A stretch of 64,000 nt of DNA from Mesorhizobium atlanticum (GCF_003289965.1 NZ_QMBQ01000003.1:62001-126000), one strand, 5' to 3'; positions 8,162 to 18,108 are shown, numbered from the stretch's first letter. Numbers and translations: made by a program. Notes: a model not told the origin generated them from the sequence alone.

Positions 8162-8196
8162 TTCTCCCTTCTCCCACAACAAGGGGAGAAGGAGAA
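8162..8196. terminator. Bidirectional hairpin between convergent genes
   Basis: TTCTCCCTTCTCCC (8162-8175) faces GGGGAGAAGGAGAA (8183-8196), a long near-perfect stem with a short AT-rich loop. It fills the 40-bp space between the stops of the decarboxylase and the transglycosylase and most likely ends both transcripts. CT/AG-rich palindromes like this also recur as intergenic repeats in rhizobia. Confidence 0.6.
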
Positions 8197-8200
8197 AGTG

Positions 8201-9379
8201 CTACAGCTTGGCCAACAATTCCGGCGTTGGCCAGCCATCCACCGGCAGGCCAAGCCGCATCTGCTCCTTGCGGATCGCTTCGCGCGTGTTGGTGCCCAGG
8301 ATCCCGTCGACCGTGCCGACGTCATAGCCCTTGGCTTCGAGCTTGGTCTGCAGCGCCTTCATCTGGTCGCCGCTCAAGCCCTGCTCGGGCGTGCGCGGGT
8401 CGAATTGCGGCGCGCCGGCAAACCGCGTCGCCATGACGGCCGCGGTCAGCGCATAGGTGAAGGACTGGTTCCATTCCAGATAAACGTCGAAATTGTCATA
8501 GGTCAGGAAGGCGGGACCCTTGTGGCCCATCGGCAGCGCCAGGCCGGCCTTCAGCCCGTTGTCGATGAGCGGGTTGCCGTTGGGCTCGGTGACGCCCCAC
8601 TCAGCCCACTGCGCCAGCGGCAGCTTGTTGGTGCGACCGGTCTGGTCCCATGGCATCTCATCGGGGACGCGCACTTCCTGGACCCAGGGCTGGTCGCGCT
8701 TCCAGCCGCGCGACTGGATCTTGCTGGCGGTCGTCATGATAACGTCCGGCACGCTGTTCCTGAGGTCGACCTTGCCGTCGCCGTCGCCGTCGACACCGTG
8801 CGCCAGATAATCGGTCGGCAGGATCTGCGTCTGGCCGATCTCGCCGGCCCAGGCCCCCTTGACGTCGGCCGGCAGCACGCCGCGATCGATGAGCGTCAAC
8901 AGCGGCACCAATTGCTGGCGGAAGAGCTGAGGCCGACGGCAGTCATGCGAAAGCGTGACCAGCGCATTCAGCGTATGGAAGTCGCCCTGCACGGCGCCGA
9001 AGTCGGTCTCCAGCCCCCAGAAGGCGGTGATGACGGCTGGCTGAACGCCGAACTGCTTGTCGGCGCGGTCGAAGATTTCGGCATATTTCTTCAGATTGGC
9101 CGCGCCCTGCTTCAGGCGGTAGGCCGAGATCATCCGGTTGGAGAATTCGGTGAAAGTCTGGGTGAAGACGCCCTGGGCCCGGTCGCGCGCCAACGCGCGC
9201 TCGTCGATGGTGGCGTCCTCCAGCGCATCGAGGCCGACGGCGCCGACGCCGGCCGCCTTGGCCTCGGCCGCCACGCCCTGTTTCCAGGCCTCGAAATCGC
9301 CGCCACATTCTTGCGCCGCCGCGGGCAGTGCGAACGCGCCGACAAGCAGCGCCGCCAGGATTTCAACGCGCAATCGCAT
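8201..9379 (-). CDS. MltB-type lytic murein transglycosylase with peptidoglycan-binding domain
   Basis: A 392-residue exported enzyme that cleaves peptidoglycan glycan strands with 1,6-anhydromuramic acid formation. A signal peptide (residues 1-23, ending LPAAAQ) precedes an SLT_2/MltB domain: AYRLKQG, FWGLETDFG with the probable catalytic Glu124, WAGEIGQTQILPTDYL, and DGDGKVDLRNSVPDVI. The last 60 residues are a PG_binding_1 repeat (MKALQTKLEAKGYDVGTVDG, NTREAI). The start at 9379 has GAAAGGA upstream and puts the signal peptide at the N-terminus; the frame's first ATG (9457) would bury it. The next gene on the same strand is another wall hydrolase. Confidence 0.88.
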   Translation of the reverse strand: MRLRVEILAALLVGAFALPAAAQECGGDFEAWKQGVAAEAKAAGVGAVGLDALEDATIDERALARDRAQGVFTQTFTEFSNRMISAYRLKQGAANLKKYAEIFDRADKQFGVQPAVITAFWGLETDFGAVQGDFHTLNALVTLSHDCRRPQLFRQQLVPLLTLIDRGVLPADVKGAWAGEIGQTQILPTDYLAHGVDGDGDGKVDLRNSVPDVIMTTASKIQSRGWKRDQPWVQEVRVPDEMPWDQTGRTNKLPLAQWAEWGVTEPNGNPLIDNGLKAGLALPMGHKGPAFLTYDNFDVYLEWNQSFTYALTAAVMATRFAGAPQFDPRTPEQGLSGDQMKALQTKLEAKGYDVGTVDGILGTNTREAIRKEQMRLGLPVDGWPTPELLAKL

Positions 9380-9563
9380 CGCTTTCCTTTCGAGACCGGC
9401 GCATGACCTGATCGTGATCCCGGATCGGGACCGCACAGGCGCATGCGAGGATTTCAAAGCTCAGGAGCCGCGCCAGGCACTCGCGCGAGCACGCCGCTCC
9501 GGATTACCAGCGGTTGCATGTTTCGCCGCCCGCCGTGTCGAAAAGCAGGCGGGAGGGCCGATG

Positions 9564-10355
9564 TCAACGGGTGTTCTGCCGCAGCCACTTCTTCCAGGCG
9601 GCTTCCGAGCCATTGAAGACGTTGATGTCGGACTTGCCGGTCATGCCGGGCACGATGCCGGTGCCGGTGTACTGCCAGAAGGTGAAGGGATGGCTGCCGT
9701 ATTTCTCACGCGGGTGCCCTGCGACCGAGCGCAGCCAGTAGGGGTAGCCGCGGAACGTCGCCAATTGGTTGTCGTCGAAGAAGTCGACCGAGGTGTAGAT
9801 GATCGGCTTCTTGCCGTAGTGACGCTCGACCATTTGCAGAAAGACGGTCATTTCACTGCGCACGGTGGCCGGATCGGGGCGCAGCCTGCAGGTCGGCGAT
9901 TTCGGGTTCCATTCCATGTCGAGCACCGGCGGCATGGCCGAAGGGTCATTGGGGACATTGGCGATGAACCAGCGCGCCTGGGCTTCCGCCGGCGTGCAGA
10001 AATAGAAGAAATGATAGGCCGCGCGCGGAATTCCCGCGGCCCTGGTGCGTGCCCAGTGCTCGTTGAAATTTTCGTCGAAACGGTCGCCGCCTTCGGTCGC
10101 CTTGATGAAAGCGAAGGAGATGCCGCTGGCTCTCGCCGTCGGCCAGTCGACCGAGGTCTGGTATTTGGAGACATCCGTGCCGTGGATGGCGTAGGTCCAC
10201 GGCGCGCCGCTGTCCCATTCATGCGGCTTGGAGTCCTCGAATTTGGGCGCGCGCACCGCAACCGTTTGCGCGGACGGCGCCAGCGGCGAAAGATCGTCCA
10301 CGGTCGAGCAGGCGCTCAGCAGCGTCAGCATCAGGATGGCCGCGAGACGGCGCAT
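9564..10355 (-). CDS. GH25 lysozyme-like lipoprotein
   Basis: A 263-residue lipoprotein with a glycoside hydrolase 25 (muramidase) domain. The N-terminus has a short hydrophobic signal and lipobox LSAC with Cys16. The catalytic domain begins at HGTDVSKYQ (Asp61), continues through FAFIKATEG and AYHFFYF, and holds the acidic pair in LDMEWNP (Asp146, Glu148), ending with FTFWQYTGTG and DINVFNG. It probably cleaves the MurNAc-GlcNAc bond in the periplasm. It lies 185 bp upstream of, and in the same direction as, the MltB-like gene, so cotranscription is possible. Confidence 0.88.
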   Translation of the reverse strand: MRRLAAILMLTLLSACSTVDDLSPLAPSAQTVAVRAPKFEDSKPHEWDSGAPWTYAIHGTDVSKYQTSVDWPTARASGISFAFIKATEGGDRFDENFNEHWARTRAAGIPRAAYHFFYFCTPAEAQARWFIANVPNDPSAMPPVLDMEWNPKSPTCRLRPDPATVRSEMTVFLQMVERHYGKKPIIYTSVDFFDDNQLATFRGYPYWLRSVAGHPREKYGSHPFTFWQYTGTGIVPGMTGKSDINVFNGSEAAWKKWLRQNTR

Positions 10356-10470
10356 GGCGTTCCCCAGGCCGGGTTCAGCCGGCCGCTGATGGGTCCTTTA
10401 CTGATGGTGGTCGCTAATCTGGCGCCCCCTGCCGGATGATCGCCCCACGAGATCATCCGCCTCTTTTGTC

Positions 10471-10521
10471 TGTCCATGTCGTTGCCCCAAAACCGCTGCG
10501 CACTTTTGGGCGACATGGACA
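10471..10521. repeat. Rhizobial intergenic palindromic element, copy 1
   Basis: Perfect 11-bp outer arms TGTCCATGTCG (10471-10481) and CGACATGGACA (10511-10521), an inner CCCAAAA/TTTTGGG pair and the core ACCGCTGCGCAC. A diverged second copy with the same core lies at 49787-49832. Elements with this core are familiar from rhizobial genomes. It occupies the 289-bp gap between the divergent GH25 and beta-lactamase-like genes, which otherwise shows nothing I can name. Confidence 0.7.
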
Positions 10522-10644
10522 AGTTGATCGCCGAACATGGTTGATAATCCATTGACGGTGCTCGACGACGCCGATGATTTTGCGAAAGCAATGGCGGCAA
10601 ATCGATGACATAAATCGTGCCGGCGAATCCGAAGGGCGGAAAAG

Positions 10645-12027
10645 ATGCGGGCTGTCGTGAAGTTCATCAAATGGCTGCTTGGCCTTGTGATCCTGGCGGT
10701 GGTCGCGCTCTTCGCCTGGCTCTATCTCGCGCCGCCGGAACTGATCCGCGTCGGCTCCAGCTATTCGGCCAAGATCGTCTGCTCGAACGTCTTCATCGCC
10801 GGCCGCGACCCGAACCAGGTGCTGGCGGTCGACGTGCAGGCGCCTGGCCATCCGCTGCTTAGGCTGATGAAAGTGTCGGTCGACAGAGAAAGGGGGATGG
10901 TTTCGGCCGGGCTGCTCTGGGTGCTGGGCAAGAGCGTTGCCGTAGAGCGCTTCGGGGTCGGCTGCGCATCGGTTCCCGACGGCGATACCGGCAAAGCCAG
11001 GCAGACCTCGTTGCGTGCGGTGCCGCCCGCCGCGGCGCAACCAGATGAGCTCTGGCCGTATGGCGAGCGGGTGGACACTTCGCAGAACCCCGACGTGTCG
11101 AAAATCGTCGACGACGCGGCCATGGCCGGAACCGGCATGCGCGCCATCGTGGTGGTGAAGAACGGCCGCGTCGTCGCGGAGCGTTATGGCGACGGCTTCT
11201 CGGCGAAGACGCCGTTGCTCGGCTGGTCGATGACCAAGACGGTGAATGCCGCGATCGTCGGCACTCTGGTCAAGGACGGCAAGATCGCCATCGGCAACAA
11301 GGGTCTGTTCAAGGCGTGGAAGGCCGATGGCCGCGCCGCCATCAGCCTTGCCGATATGATGGCGATGTCGAGCGGGCTGGAGTTCAACGAGGATTATGGC
11401 GATGTCGCCGACGTGACGCGCATGCTCTATCTCGAGCCGGACATGGCTGGTTTCGCCGAGGCCAAGCCGCTGAGCGGCGAGGTCGGCAAGGTGTTTTCCT
11501 ATTCGAGCGGCACGGCGGTGATGCTGTCGCGCCTGTGGCAGGATGCGATCGGCGACAAGACCAAAGCGCTGGCCTGGCCGCGCACGGCGTTGTTCGAGCC
11601 GCTCGGCATGCATAGCGCGGTGCTAGAGACCGACGAGCAGGGCACTTTCGTCGGCTCGTCCTATCTCTATGCCACGGCTCGTGACTGGGCGCGCTTCGGC
11701 CAGTTCCTGCTGCAGGGCGGCGTCTGGAACGGCAACCAGATCCTGCCCGCCGGTTTCGTTGACTGGATGCGCGAGCCGGCGCCGGCCTCGAAAGTGTATG
11801 GCAAAGGCCAGCTCTGGATCGAGGGACCGGGCGACGAGGAAAAGCCCGGCGCGGGCGCTGCCGCCGGCCTGCCCAAGGACACCTACTGGATGGAAGGCCA
11901 TGACGGCCAGACGGTGGCAATCATTCCCTCGGAGCAGCTGGTGGTGGTGCGGCTTGGGCTGACGCCGGCCAAGCTCGGCTATCGTCCGCAAGCGATGGTC
12001 GGTGCGCTGGTCAAGGCGCTGCAGTAG
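10645..12027 (+). CDS. Serine beta-lactamase/penicillin-binding-like hydrolase
   Basis: A 460-residue membrane-anchored protein: one N-terminal helix (about residues 8-28), then a serine hydrolase domain of the Beta-lactamase (class C/PBP) family. The SxxK motif is SMTK at 195-198 and the second motif is YSSG near 286; the C-terminus has an HDGQTVAI stretch in the usual HxG-like place. Such proteins act as esterases, D-amino acid peptidases or wall-modifying enzymes; this is not necessarily an antibiotic resistance gene. It faces away from the GH25 gene, so a periplasmic wall-related role is plausible but inferred. Confidence 0.82.
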   Translation: MRAVVKFIKWLLGLVILAVVALFAWLYLAPPELIRVGSSYSAKIVCSNVFIAGRDPNQVLAVDVQAPGHPLLRLMKVSVDRERGMVSAGLLWVLGKSVAVERFGVGCASVPDGDTGKARQTSLRAVPPAAAQPDELWPYGERVDTSQNPDVSKIVDDAAMAGTGMRAIVVVKNGRVVAERYGDGFSAKTPLLGWSMTKTVNAAIVGTLVKDGKIAIGNKGLFKAWKADGRAAISLADMMAMSSGLEFNEDYGDVADVTRMLYLEPDMAGFAEAKPLSGEVGKVFSYSSGTAVMLSRLWQDAIGDKTKALAWPRTALFEPLGMHSAVLETDEQGTFVGSSYLYATARDWARFGQFLLQGGVWNGNQILPAGFVDWMREPAPASKVYGKGQLWIEGPGDEEKPGAGAAAGLPKDTYWMEGHDGQTVAIIPSEQLVVVRLGLTPAKLGYRPQAMVGALVKALQ

Positions 12028-12038
12028 GTAGCGCTTTG

Positions 12039-12704
12039 CTATTTGGGGGGTCCAATCAAGCCCAGATATGCATAGCCGCAATAAAGCGTTCTGAAACGGA
12101 AGGTTGCGCCGGTGCGCTGCGATTCCGATTCAAGCACGTCGCGCAGCGAGGCGCGCGGTGTGACGTGGAATTTCCGAAGCCAGCCGCGCAGCATCGCCCG
12201 GAACCAGCGCGGAAGGCCCTCCTGCTGGCCGAAATCGACCACGTGCAGCGAGCCGCCCGGCGCAAGCGCGGCCAGCGCCGCCGAGACGGTGTTTTCCCAG
12301 CCGGGGATCATCGACAGCGAATAGGACACGAAGACGCGGTCGAAATGCTCGACGCCGAACAACTCCTTGGCGTCGAAATCGGTGGCGTCGCCGCGCGCCA
12401 GTTTGACCTTGCCGGAGAAACCTTCGCGAGCGATGGCCGCATTGGCCGTCTCCAACATCTCGGCCGAGATATCGAGGCCGAAGAAGCGGGCGTTTGGATA
12501 GCGGCGGGCGGCAAGCACGATGTTGCGGCCGGTGCCGCAGCCGAGCTCCAGCACGGTGCCGCCTTGCGGCACGTCCAACCCGTCGATCAGCCGGTCGCGG
12601 CCAAGCAGGTAGTATTTGCGGGTCAGGTCGTAGATGTGGCGCTGCCAACGGTAGACGCCGTCCATCAGTTCGGCATGGCTGGCCGGCAGCTCCGTCGTGC
12701 TCAT
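12039..12704 (-). CDS. btaB: Diacylglycerylhomoserine N-methyltransferase (betaine lipid synthesis)
   Basis: A 221-residue class I SAM methyltransferase that trimethylates diacylglycerylhomoserine to the betaine lipid DGTS. It begins with the BtaB-typical ELMDGVYRWQRHIYDLTRKYYLLGRDRLI, then motif I LELGCGTGRN, GLDISAEML, and VSYSLSMIPGW, with RTLYCGYAYLGLI near the end. Its start overlaps the stop of btaA (ATGA), so both enzymes are made together. It acts at the cytosolic membrane face. Pairing with BtaA makes the call firm. Confidence 0.92.
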   Translation of the reverse strand: MSTTELPASHAELMDGVYRWQRHIYDLTRKYYLLGRDRLIDGLDVPQGGTVLELGCGTGRNIVLAARRYPNARFFGLDISAEMLETANAAIAREGFSGKVKLARGDATDFDAKELFGVEHFDRVFVSYSLSMIPGWENTVSAALAALAPGGSLHVVDFGQQEGLPRWFRAMLRGWLRKFHVTPRASLRDVLESESQRTGATFRFRTLYCGYAYLGLIGPPK

Positions 12705-13948
12705 GCGGCGCGCTTCACGTAAAGGTGGAAGCCGCCATAGATCGCCGAGCGGTCCTTTGCGGAGAATTCGCGCGAGGCATCGGCCTCATACGCCCACTGG
12801 TCAAGCAGCGAGCTGGAAACGCGGCCGGGCAACAGGCTGGGCTCGGCCGCGGTGCGGAAGATGACGCGAGCACCCACGGAAGCCGTGCGGGTGATCTCGG
12901 TCCAGAGCGCGTTGAGCAGGTCGTCGGTCATCCAGTCCTGTGCGTCGAGCAGGACGAAGCGGTCGACCGTGCCCGCCTCCTTGGCCGCCAGGAACTTGAT
13001 CAGGTTGGCATGGTGGATGGCGACGCGGTCGATGTTGTCGCGGATCGTCTTGTAATTGCGCTGTTCCAGATAGGCGGGGAGTGCTGCCTCGCCGGGCTGC
13101 GGATAGCGGCGGGCGAAGGCCTGCCAGGCGAAATAATTGTTCTTGAGCGGGAAGTCGCAAGCGAGCTTTTCCAGCCGCGCCTTCAAGACGCTCGCCATCG
13201 AGCCGTCGCCGGAGGTGATCAGCGAGTCGTACTGCGCCGGCGGGATGCCGAGGCCGAACAGCGAAGCCTTGCGCGAGGTCGCCCAGCGCAGCAGCTTCTT
13301 GTCGAAGACCGGAGCCAGTTCCTCGTTGAAGAAGCGGCGCTGCTCGCCGATGTTCTCGGCCTTCATGATGCCGGCCGGGTCGACGCCGAACAGCTTGCCC
13401 ACGCGATGGCCCATGGCGATGAACAGGCCGAGCAGGCCGGTCTGGTAGAAATTGCGGTCGAAGACCGAGATGCGGCGGCGGCCGCGCCAGTTGCGGCGCT
13501 CCCAGTAGTGGCGGCTCACCGGATCGAGATGCGGCGCGATGAAGCGATCATAGGCATCGGAATTGTGGCTGGTGTCGGTGGCACCGAAGAAGCGGAACAG
13601 GTCGCCGTGCGACGGCAGGTGGCGCACCGCTTCCAGCTTCATGCGGTTGAGCGCGATATGCGCGGCGTTGAGATCGACCGCGTCAATCCTGGCCGGCGAG
13701 CGGGTCAGATAAGCCAGAATGTTGCAGCCGCCCGAGGCGATCGTGACGACGCGGTGACCGGCGCCGAGCTGCATTGCCTCCATGTCGACATCCGGGTCTT
13801 CCCAGATCTGCGGATAGACCAGACCGGAGAACAGGAAGGCAAAGAGCCGCTCGGAAATGCCGTCCTTCGACAATGCCCGGTTCTGGTAGACGGCCTTTCC
13901 GACTTCCTTGCCTCGACGATAAACGAGTTCTCCGGATACGTCCGACAT
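12701..13948 (-). CDS. btaA: SAM:diacylglycerol 3-amino-3-carboxypropyltransferase
   Basis: A 415-residue BtaA (DUF3419 family), which moves the aminocarboxypropyl group of SAM onto diacylglycerol, the first step of DGTS synthesis. Family features are LVYPQIWEDPDVDMEAM, IASGGCNILAYL (SAM site), VDLNAAHIAL, HYWERRNW, FNEELAPVFDKKLLRW, and a second helical/SAM-like half with VLLDAQDWM. The start at MSDVSGELVY is preferred to the in-frame ATG at 13999, which would run through the Pho box. The btaAB pair replaces phospholipids in phosphate-starved rhizobia, consistent with the PhoB site 50 bp upstream. Confidence 0.93.
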   Translation of the reverse strand: MSDVSGELVYRRGKEVGKAVYQNRALSKDGISERLFAFLFSGLVYPQIWEDPDVDMEAMQLGAGHRVVTIASGGCNILAYLTRSPARIDAVDLNAAHIALNRMKLEAVRHLPSHGDLFRFFGATDTSHNSDAYDRFIAPHLDPVSRHYWERRNWRGRRRISVFDRNFYQTGLLGLFIAMGHRVGKLFGVDPAGIMKAENIGEQRRFFNEELAPVFDKKLLRWATSRKASLFGLGIPPAQYDSLITSGDGSMASVLKARLEKLACDFPLKNNYFAWQAFARRYPQPGEAALPAYLEQRNYKTIRDNIDRVAIHHANLIKFLAAKEAGTVDRFVLLDAQDWMTDDLLNALWTEITRTASVGARVIFRTAAEPSLLPGRVSSSLLDQWAYEADASREFSAKDRSAIYGGFHLYVKRAA

Positions 13949-13997
13949 GGAAAGGTGATTCCCCGTTTGCGTTGGCGCAAGCGGGTAGCGCAGCGTC

Positions 13998-14015
13998 ATG
14001 ACAGGCAGGTGACAG
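13998..14015 (-). promoter_or_regulatory. Pho box (PhoB site) upstream of btaAB
   Basis: Read on the minus strand: CTGTCAC-CTGC-CTGTCAT, two 7-bp direct repeats separated by 4 bp, the exact layout of the PhoB consensus. It ends 50 bp before the btaA start, in the same orientation. DGTS synthesis is known to be PhoB-dependent in Sinorhizobium, so this is a well-supported operator. Confidence 0.88.
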
Positions 14016-14043
14016 CCTGTTGACGGGAGGCCGTCACGAATTC

Positions 14044-17000
14044 TTACGCCTTTCCGAACGCTCCGGGCGTCGGCGTGGTGACGATGACGTCTTCGCCAGC
14101 ATCGAGCGTGGTCTGGTCGCAGGCCTTCAGCACATCGACCGAGCCGTCATTGCGCCTGACCTTGGTCGAGCCCGACTCGCCGTCGCCGCCGCCTTCGAGG
14201 CCCTGGGGTGGGCGATTGCGGTGCGAGGAGAGGATCGCGCATTCCATCGTTTCGAGGAAGCGGATGGTCCGCCTGGTGCCGTCGCCGGCATTCCACTTGC
14301 CCTTGCCGCCGGAACCCTCGCGGATGTGGAAATCTTCCAGCACAACAGGGAAGCGCAGTTCCAGCACCTCGGGGTCGGTGAGGCGCGAATTGGTCATGTG
14401 GGTGTGAACGCCGGAGGTGCCGGCAAAACCGCGTCCCGAATTCATCCGGCCGGCCGGCGAGCCGGAGCAGATCGTCTCGTAATACTGGTATTTCCTGTTG
14501 CCGAAGGTGAGGTTGTTCATGGTGCCTTGCGCATTGGCCATGGCGCCCATCGCGCCGAACAGCGCGTTGGTGACGTGCTGCGAGGTCTCGACATTGCCAG
14601 CGACGACGGCGGCAGGGTAGGCGGGCTTCAGCATCGAGCCGTCGGGGATGATGATGTTGATCGGCCTGAGGCACCCGGCATTCATCGGGATCATGTCCTC
14701 CACCATGACGCGGAAAGCATAAAGCACCGCGGCGCGGGCCACCGGCTCCGGTGCGTTGAAATTGTTCTTCATGACAGGCGAGGTGCCGGTGAAGTCGACG
14801 GTTGCCTCGCGCCTTTGCCGGTCGACGGTGATCTTCACCCTGATCACCTGGCCGGTGTCGGTCGGGTATTCATACGCCGCGCTGTCGGGAAGCCGCTCGA
14901 TGACGCGGCGCACGCTCTCGGCGGCGTTGTCCTGGACATGGCCCATATAGGCCTCGACGACATCGAGGCCGAAATGCGCGACCATCTTGCGCAGTTCCGC
15001 CACGCCCTTTTCGTTGGCGGCGATCTGCGCCTTGAGGTCGGCGATGTTCTGAGTTGGGTTGCGCGCGGGATAAGGATGGTCGGTAAGCAGCGTCTCCAGC
15101 TCCTTCTCGCGGAAGCGGCCGCGGTCGACGATGCGGAAATTGTCGAACAGCACGCCTTCCTCATCGACCGTCGTCGCAAGCGGCGTCATCGAGCCGGGCG
15201 CGGTGCCGCCGACATCGGCGTGATGGCCGCGCGAGGCCGCCCAGAACAGGATCTCCTTCAGCGCATCGTCGAAGACAGGTGTCACCACCGTGATGTCGGG
15301 CAGATGCGTGCCGCCATTATAAGGGGCATTGAGCGCGAAGACGTCGCCCGGATGGATATCGCCGGAATTCAGGCGGATGATGGTTTCGACGGAACGGTCC
15401 ATGGAGCCCAGATGCACCGGCATGTGCGGCGCGTTGGCGACCAGCGCGCCATGGCGGTCGAACACGGCGCAGGAAAAATCGAGCCGCTCCTTGATGTTGA
15501 CCGAATAAGCGGTGTTCTGCAGCGTCACGCCCATCTGTTCGGCGATCGACATGAAGAGGTTGTTGAAGACCTCCAGCATCACCGGATCGGCCTCGGTGCC
15601 GAGTGCCGCGGCACGCGCTTTCCGTTCCGTGCGGCGGATCACGACGTGGTCGAGACTGGTGATTTCGGCGCGCCAGCCGGGCTCGACGACGATGGTCTGG
15701 TTCGGCTCGATGATCAGCGCGGGTCCGGCGACCGTGTTGGATGGCCGCAGGTTTTCACGGCGGTAGACGCCGGCCTCGTGCCAGCGGCCCTCGGTATAGA
15801 TGCGCCGGCTTTCCGAAGACTTAGGCTCGACTCCTGCCAGTCCGGCAGGGGCGGAGGCTTCAGCCTTGTCCCGTCGAGCGGTTTCCATGCCTTCTACGGC
15901 GACGGTCTCGACGACGATCGGCTTGTCTTCATAGACGAATCCGAACTGCGCCTTGTGCGCGGCCTCGAAGTCGCTCCTGGCGCGGAAGATCGAGCCGTGT
16001 TCGAAACTCACCGGCAGTGCCGTATCGGTGCCGTCATAGCGGATATGCAGGACAGGCCTCGTTGAAACGACGTCCTCGGCAATGCCTTGCTCGCCGAGTT
16101 CGGCGACGACGTCGCCGCGCAACGTCGCGATGAGCGCCTCGATCGCCGCTCGGGACTCGTCGGCAAGCGGCTGTAGCAGGCCCTGCTGGCGCGAGGCGAA
16201 GACCGACGAGAGGCCGATGCCGTAAGCGGAAAGCAGGCCGGAAAAGGGATGGATAAGCACGGCTTCCATGCCGAGCGCGTCGGCGACCAGGCAGGCGTGC
16301 TGGCCGCCGGCGCCGCCGAAACAGTTGAGCAGATATTCCGTGACATCGTAGCCGCGCTGCACCGAGATCTTCTTGATGGCGTTGGCCATGTTCTCGACGG
16401 CGATGGTGACAAAGCCTTCGGCGACCGCCTCGGGCGAGCGGCCGTCGCCGATCTGGGCGGCAAGCGCCGCGAACTTCTCGCGAACCGTGCCGGCGTCGAG
16501 TGGCTGGTCCTGGCCGGCGCCGAAAATCGCCGGGAAGAAATCGGGCTGCAATTTTCCGAGCATGACATTGGCGTCGGTGACGGCGAGCGGGCCGCCGCGC
16601 CGATAGGCGGCCGGGCCGGGATTGGCGCCGGCGGAATCCGGGCCGACGCGGAAGCGGCCGGCCTCGTAATGCAGGATCGAGCCTCCGCCGGCGGCGACCG
16701 TGTGGATGCGCATCATCGGCGCGCGGATGCGCACGCCGGCGACCTCCGTGTCGAAGGCGCGCTCATATTCGCCGTCATAATGGGCGACGTCGGTCGAGGT
16801 GCCGCCCATGTCGAAGCCGATGACCTTGTCGAAGCCGGCGAGCTTCGCCGTCTCGACCATGCCGACGACGCCGCCGGCCGGGCCGGACAGCAGAGCATCC
16901 TTGCCCTGGAACATGTCGGCGGCGGTGAGGCCGCCCGACGACATCATGAACATCAGCCGCGGCCCGGCGCCCAGTTCGCCGGCCACACGCTGCACATAGC

Positions 17001-17676
17001 GCGACAGGATCGGCGACAGGTAGGCGTCGACCACGGTGGTGTCGCCGCGGCCGACCAGCTTGATCAGCGGCGAGACCTCGTGGCTGACGGAGATCTGGCT
17101 GAAGCCGATCTTGCGGCAGACTTTTGCCACGGCTTTTTCGTGGTCCGGGTATTTCCAGGCATGCATGAAAACGATGGCGACCGCGTCGATGCCATCGGCC
17201 CTGGCTTGCTCGATTGCCGGGCGGCAGGCCGCGATGTCGAGCAGACGCTCGACGCAGCCGTCGGCGCGCACGCGTTCATCGACTTCGATCACCCGCTCGT
17301 AGAGTTGCTCAGGCAGGATGATTTCCTTGGCGAAGATGTCGGGTCTCGCCTGATAGGCGATGCGCAATGCGTCGCGAAAACCCTTGCTGATCAGCAGCAG
17401 CACTCGGTCGCCCTTGCGCTCGAGCAGCGCATTGGTGGCAACGGTCGTGCCCATTTTGACGTCGCCGATCGCGTCGGCGGAAATAGCGGCGCCGGCTTTC
17501 AAGCCCAACAGGTCGCGGATGCCCTGGATGGCGGCGTCCGCATAAGCCTCGGGATTCTCGGACAGGAGTTTTCGTGGGTGCAGCCGGCCTTGCGGATCAC
17601 GGCCGATGATATCGGTGAAAGTGCCGCCGCGGTCGATCCAAAAATCCCATTTCTGCGTTTCCGCGACTGCCGGCAT
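14044..17676 (-). CDS. 5-oxoprolinase / hydantoinase, fused HyuA-HyuB
   Basis: A 1210-residue cytosolic ATP-dependent amidohydrolase that most likely opens 5-oxoproline to glutamate. Residues about 1-690 are the HyuA (actin-like ATPase) half: [64 protein letters not shown] and [11 protein letters not shown]. Residues about 700-1210 are the HyuB half: [46 protein letters not shown] and [18 protein letters not shown]. The one-chain form and length match eukaryote-like OplaH rather than the two-gene hydantoinase. It follows btaAB's regulatory region divergently in sequence only; no partner gene is adjacent. Confidence 0.9.
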   Translation of the reverse strand: MPAVAETQKWDFWIDRGGTFTDIIGRDPQGRLHPRKLLSENPEAYADAAIQGIRDLLGLKAGAAISADAIGDVKMGTTVATNALLERKGDRVLLLISKGFRDALRIAYQARPDIFAKEIILPEQLYERVIEVDERVRADGCVERLLDIAACRPAIEQARADGIDAVAIVFMHAWKYPDHEKAVAKVCRKIGFSQISVSHEVSPLIKLVGRGDTTVVDAYLSPILSRYVQRVAGELGAGPRLMFMMSSGGLTAADMFQGKDALLSGPAGGVVGMVETAKLAGFDKVIGFDMGGTSTDVAHYDGEYERAFDTEVAGVRIRAPMMRIHTVAAGGGSILHYEAGRFRVGPDSAGANPGPAAYRRGGPLAVTDANVMLGKLQPDFFPAIFGAGQDQPLDAGTVREKFAALAAQIGDGRSPEAVAEGFVTIAVENMANAIKKISVQRGYDVTEYLLNCFGGAGGQHACLVADALGMEAVLIHPFSGLLSAYGIGLSSVFASRQQGLLQPLADESRAAIEALIATLRGDVVAELGEQGIAEDVVSTRPVLHIRYDGTDTALPVSFEHGSIFRARSDFEAAHKAQFGFVYEDKPIVVETVAVEGMETARRDKAEASAPAGLAGVEPKSSESRRIYTEGRWHEAGVYRRENLRPSNTVAGPALIIEPNQTIVVEPGWRAEITSLDHVVIRRTERKARAAALGTEADPVMLEVFNNLFMSIAEQMGVTLQNTAYSVNIKERLDFSCAVFDRHGALVANAPHMPVHLGSMDRSVETIIRLNSGDIHPGDVFALNAPYNGGTHLPDITVVTPVFDDALKEILFWAASRGHHADVGGTAPGSMTPLATTVDEEGVLFDNFRIVDRGRFREKELETLLTDHPYPARNPTQNIADLKAQIAANEKGVAELRKMVAHFGLDVVEAYMGHVQDNAAESVRRVIERLPDSAAYEYPTDTGQVIRVKITVDRQRREATVDFTGTSPVMKNNFNAPEPVARAAVLYAFRVMVEDMIPMNAGCLRPINIIIPDGSMLKPAYPAAVVAGNVETSQHVTNALFGAMGAMANAQGTMNNLTFGNRKYQYYETICSGSPAGRMNSGRGFAGTSGVHTHMTNSRLTDPEVLELRFPVVLEDFHIREGSGGKGKWNAGDGTRRTIRFLETMECAILSSHRNRPPQGLEGGGDGESGSTKVRRNDGSVDVLKACDQTTLDAGEDVIVTTPTPGAFGKA

Positions 17677-17812
17677 TCTCTCTACCCATCATGTCTTCGA
17701 GCGTATGTTCTGTTAGTTTGGGATTTCCCCGCCAGCAATTGCAAGTTGATGTTACACATCGAAATGCAACGTTACGAAACCGGCGAGCCTGCTGATGCAT
17801 TTCCCCTGCGAC

Positions 17813-17832
17813 CGCTCACCGAAATGTGAGCG
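17813..17832 (+). promoter_or_regulatory. Hairpin in the 5' leader of the small lipoprotein gene
   Basis: CGCTCAC (17813-17819) and GTGAGCG (17826-17832) form a 7-bp stem with a 6-base loop, ending 7 bases before the AAGGAGAG ribosome-binding site (17840-17847). It could stabilise the short mRNA or bind a protein; there is no direct evidence for either. Confidence 0.4.
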
Positions 17833-17852
17833 TCTGTTGAAGGAGAGATACC

Positions 17853-18059
17853 ATGAAGAAGCTCATTCTGGCGTCTTTGTCGGCGCTTGCCCTGTTGGGG
17901 GTCGCGGCTTGTAGCGACAGTGGCACCGATAAGACCACTACCCAGAGCACCAATCCGCCGGCCAACGAGCAGCCGATGAAGCCGGCCTCGCCCGACGCTT
18001 CGAAGCCCGCTGAACCGGCTCCGGCAACAAAACCGGCTCCTGCCGCGCCTGCGCAGTAA
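17853..18059 (+). CDS. Small Pro/Ala-rich lipoprotein
   Basis: A 68-residue lipoprotein. Residues 1-20 are a signal with lipobox VAAC (Cys20 by count), then a Thr/Asn-rich stretch and a Pro/Ala/Lys-rich tail (PAEPAPATKPAPAAPAQ) typical of flexible wall-spanning or unstructured segments. AAGGAGAG lies 5 bases before the ATG and a terminator follows, so it is a single-gene transcript. It resembles the short entericidin-like or hypothetical lipoproteins of rhizobia, but I do not assign a function. Confidence 0.8.
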   Translation: MKKLILASLSALALLGVAACSDSGTDKTTTQSTNPPANEQPMKPASPDASKPAEPAPATKPAPAAPAQ

Positions 18060-18080
18060 GGGCTGATCGATAGATTCAAG

Positions 18081-18108
18081 GAAGGCCGGCATTGCCGGCC
18101 TTCGTTTT
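18081..18108 (+). terminator. Rho-independent terminator after the small lipoprotein gene
   Basis: GAAGGCCGGC (18081-18090) pairs with GCCGGCCTTC (18094-18103) around a 3-base loop, followed by GTTTTG. It lies 21 bases after the stop codon. Confidence 0.85.

Noticed and set aside
14020..16065. A 681-codon plus-strand frame opposite the 5-oxoprolinase
   Set aside because: It is a shadow of the conserved minus-strand gene, typical in GC-rich DNA; the same applies to 16249-17829 and 4179-5384.
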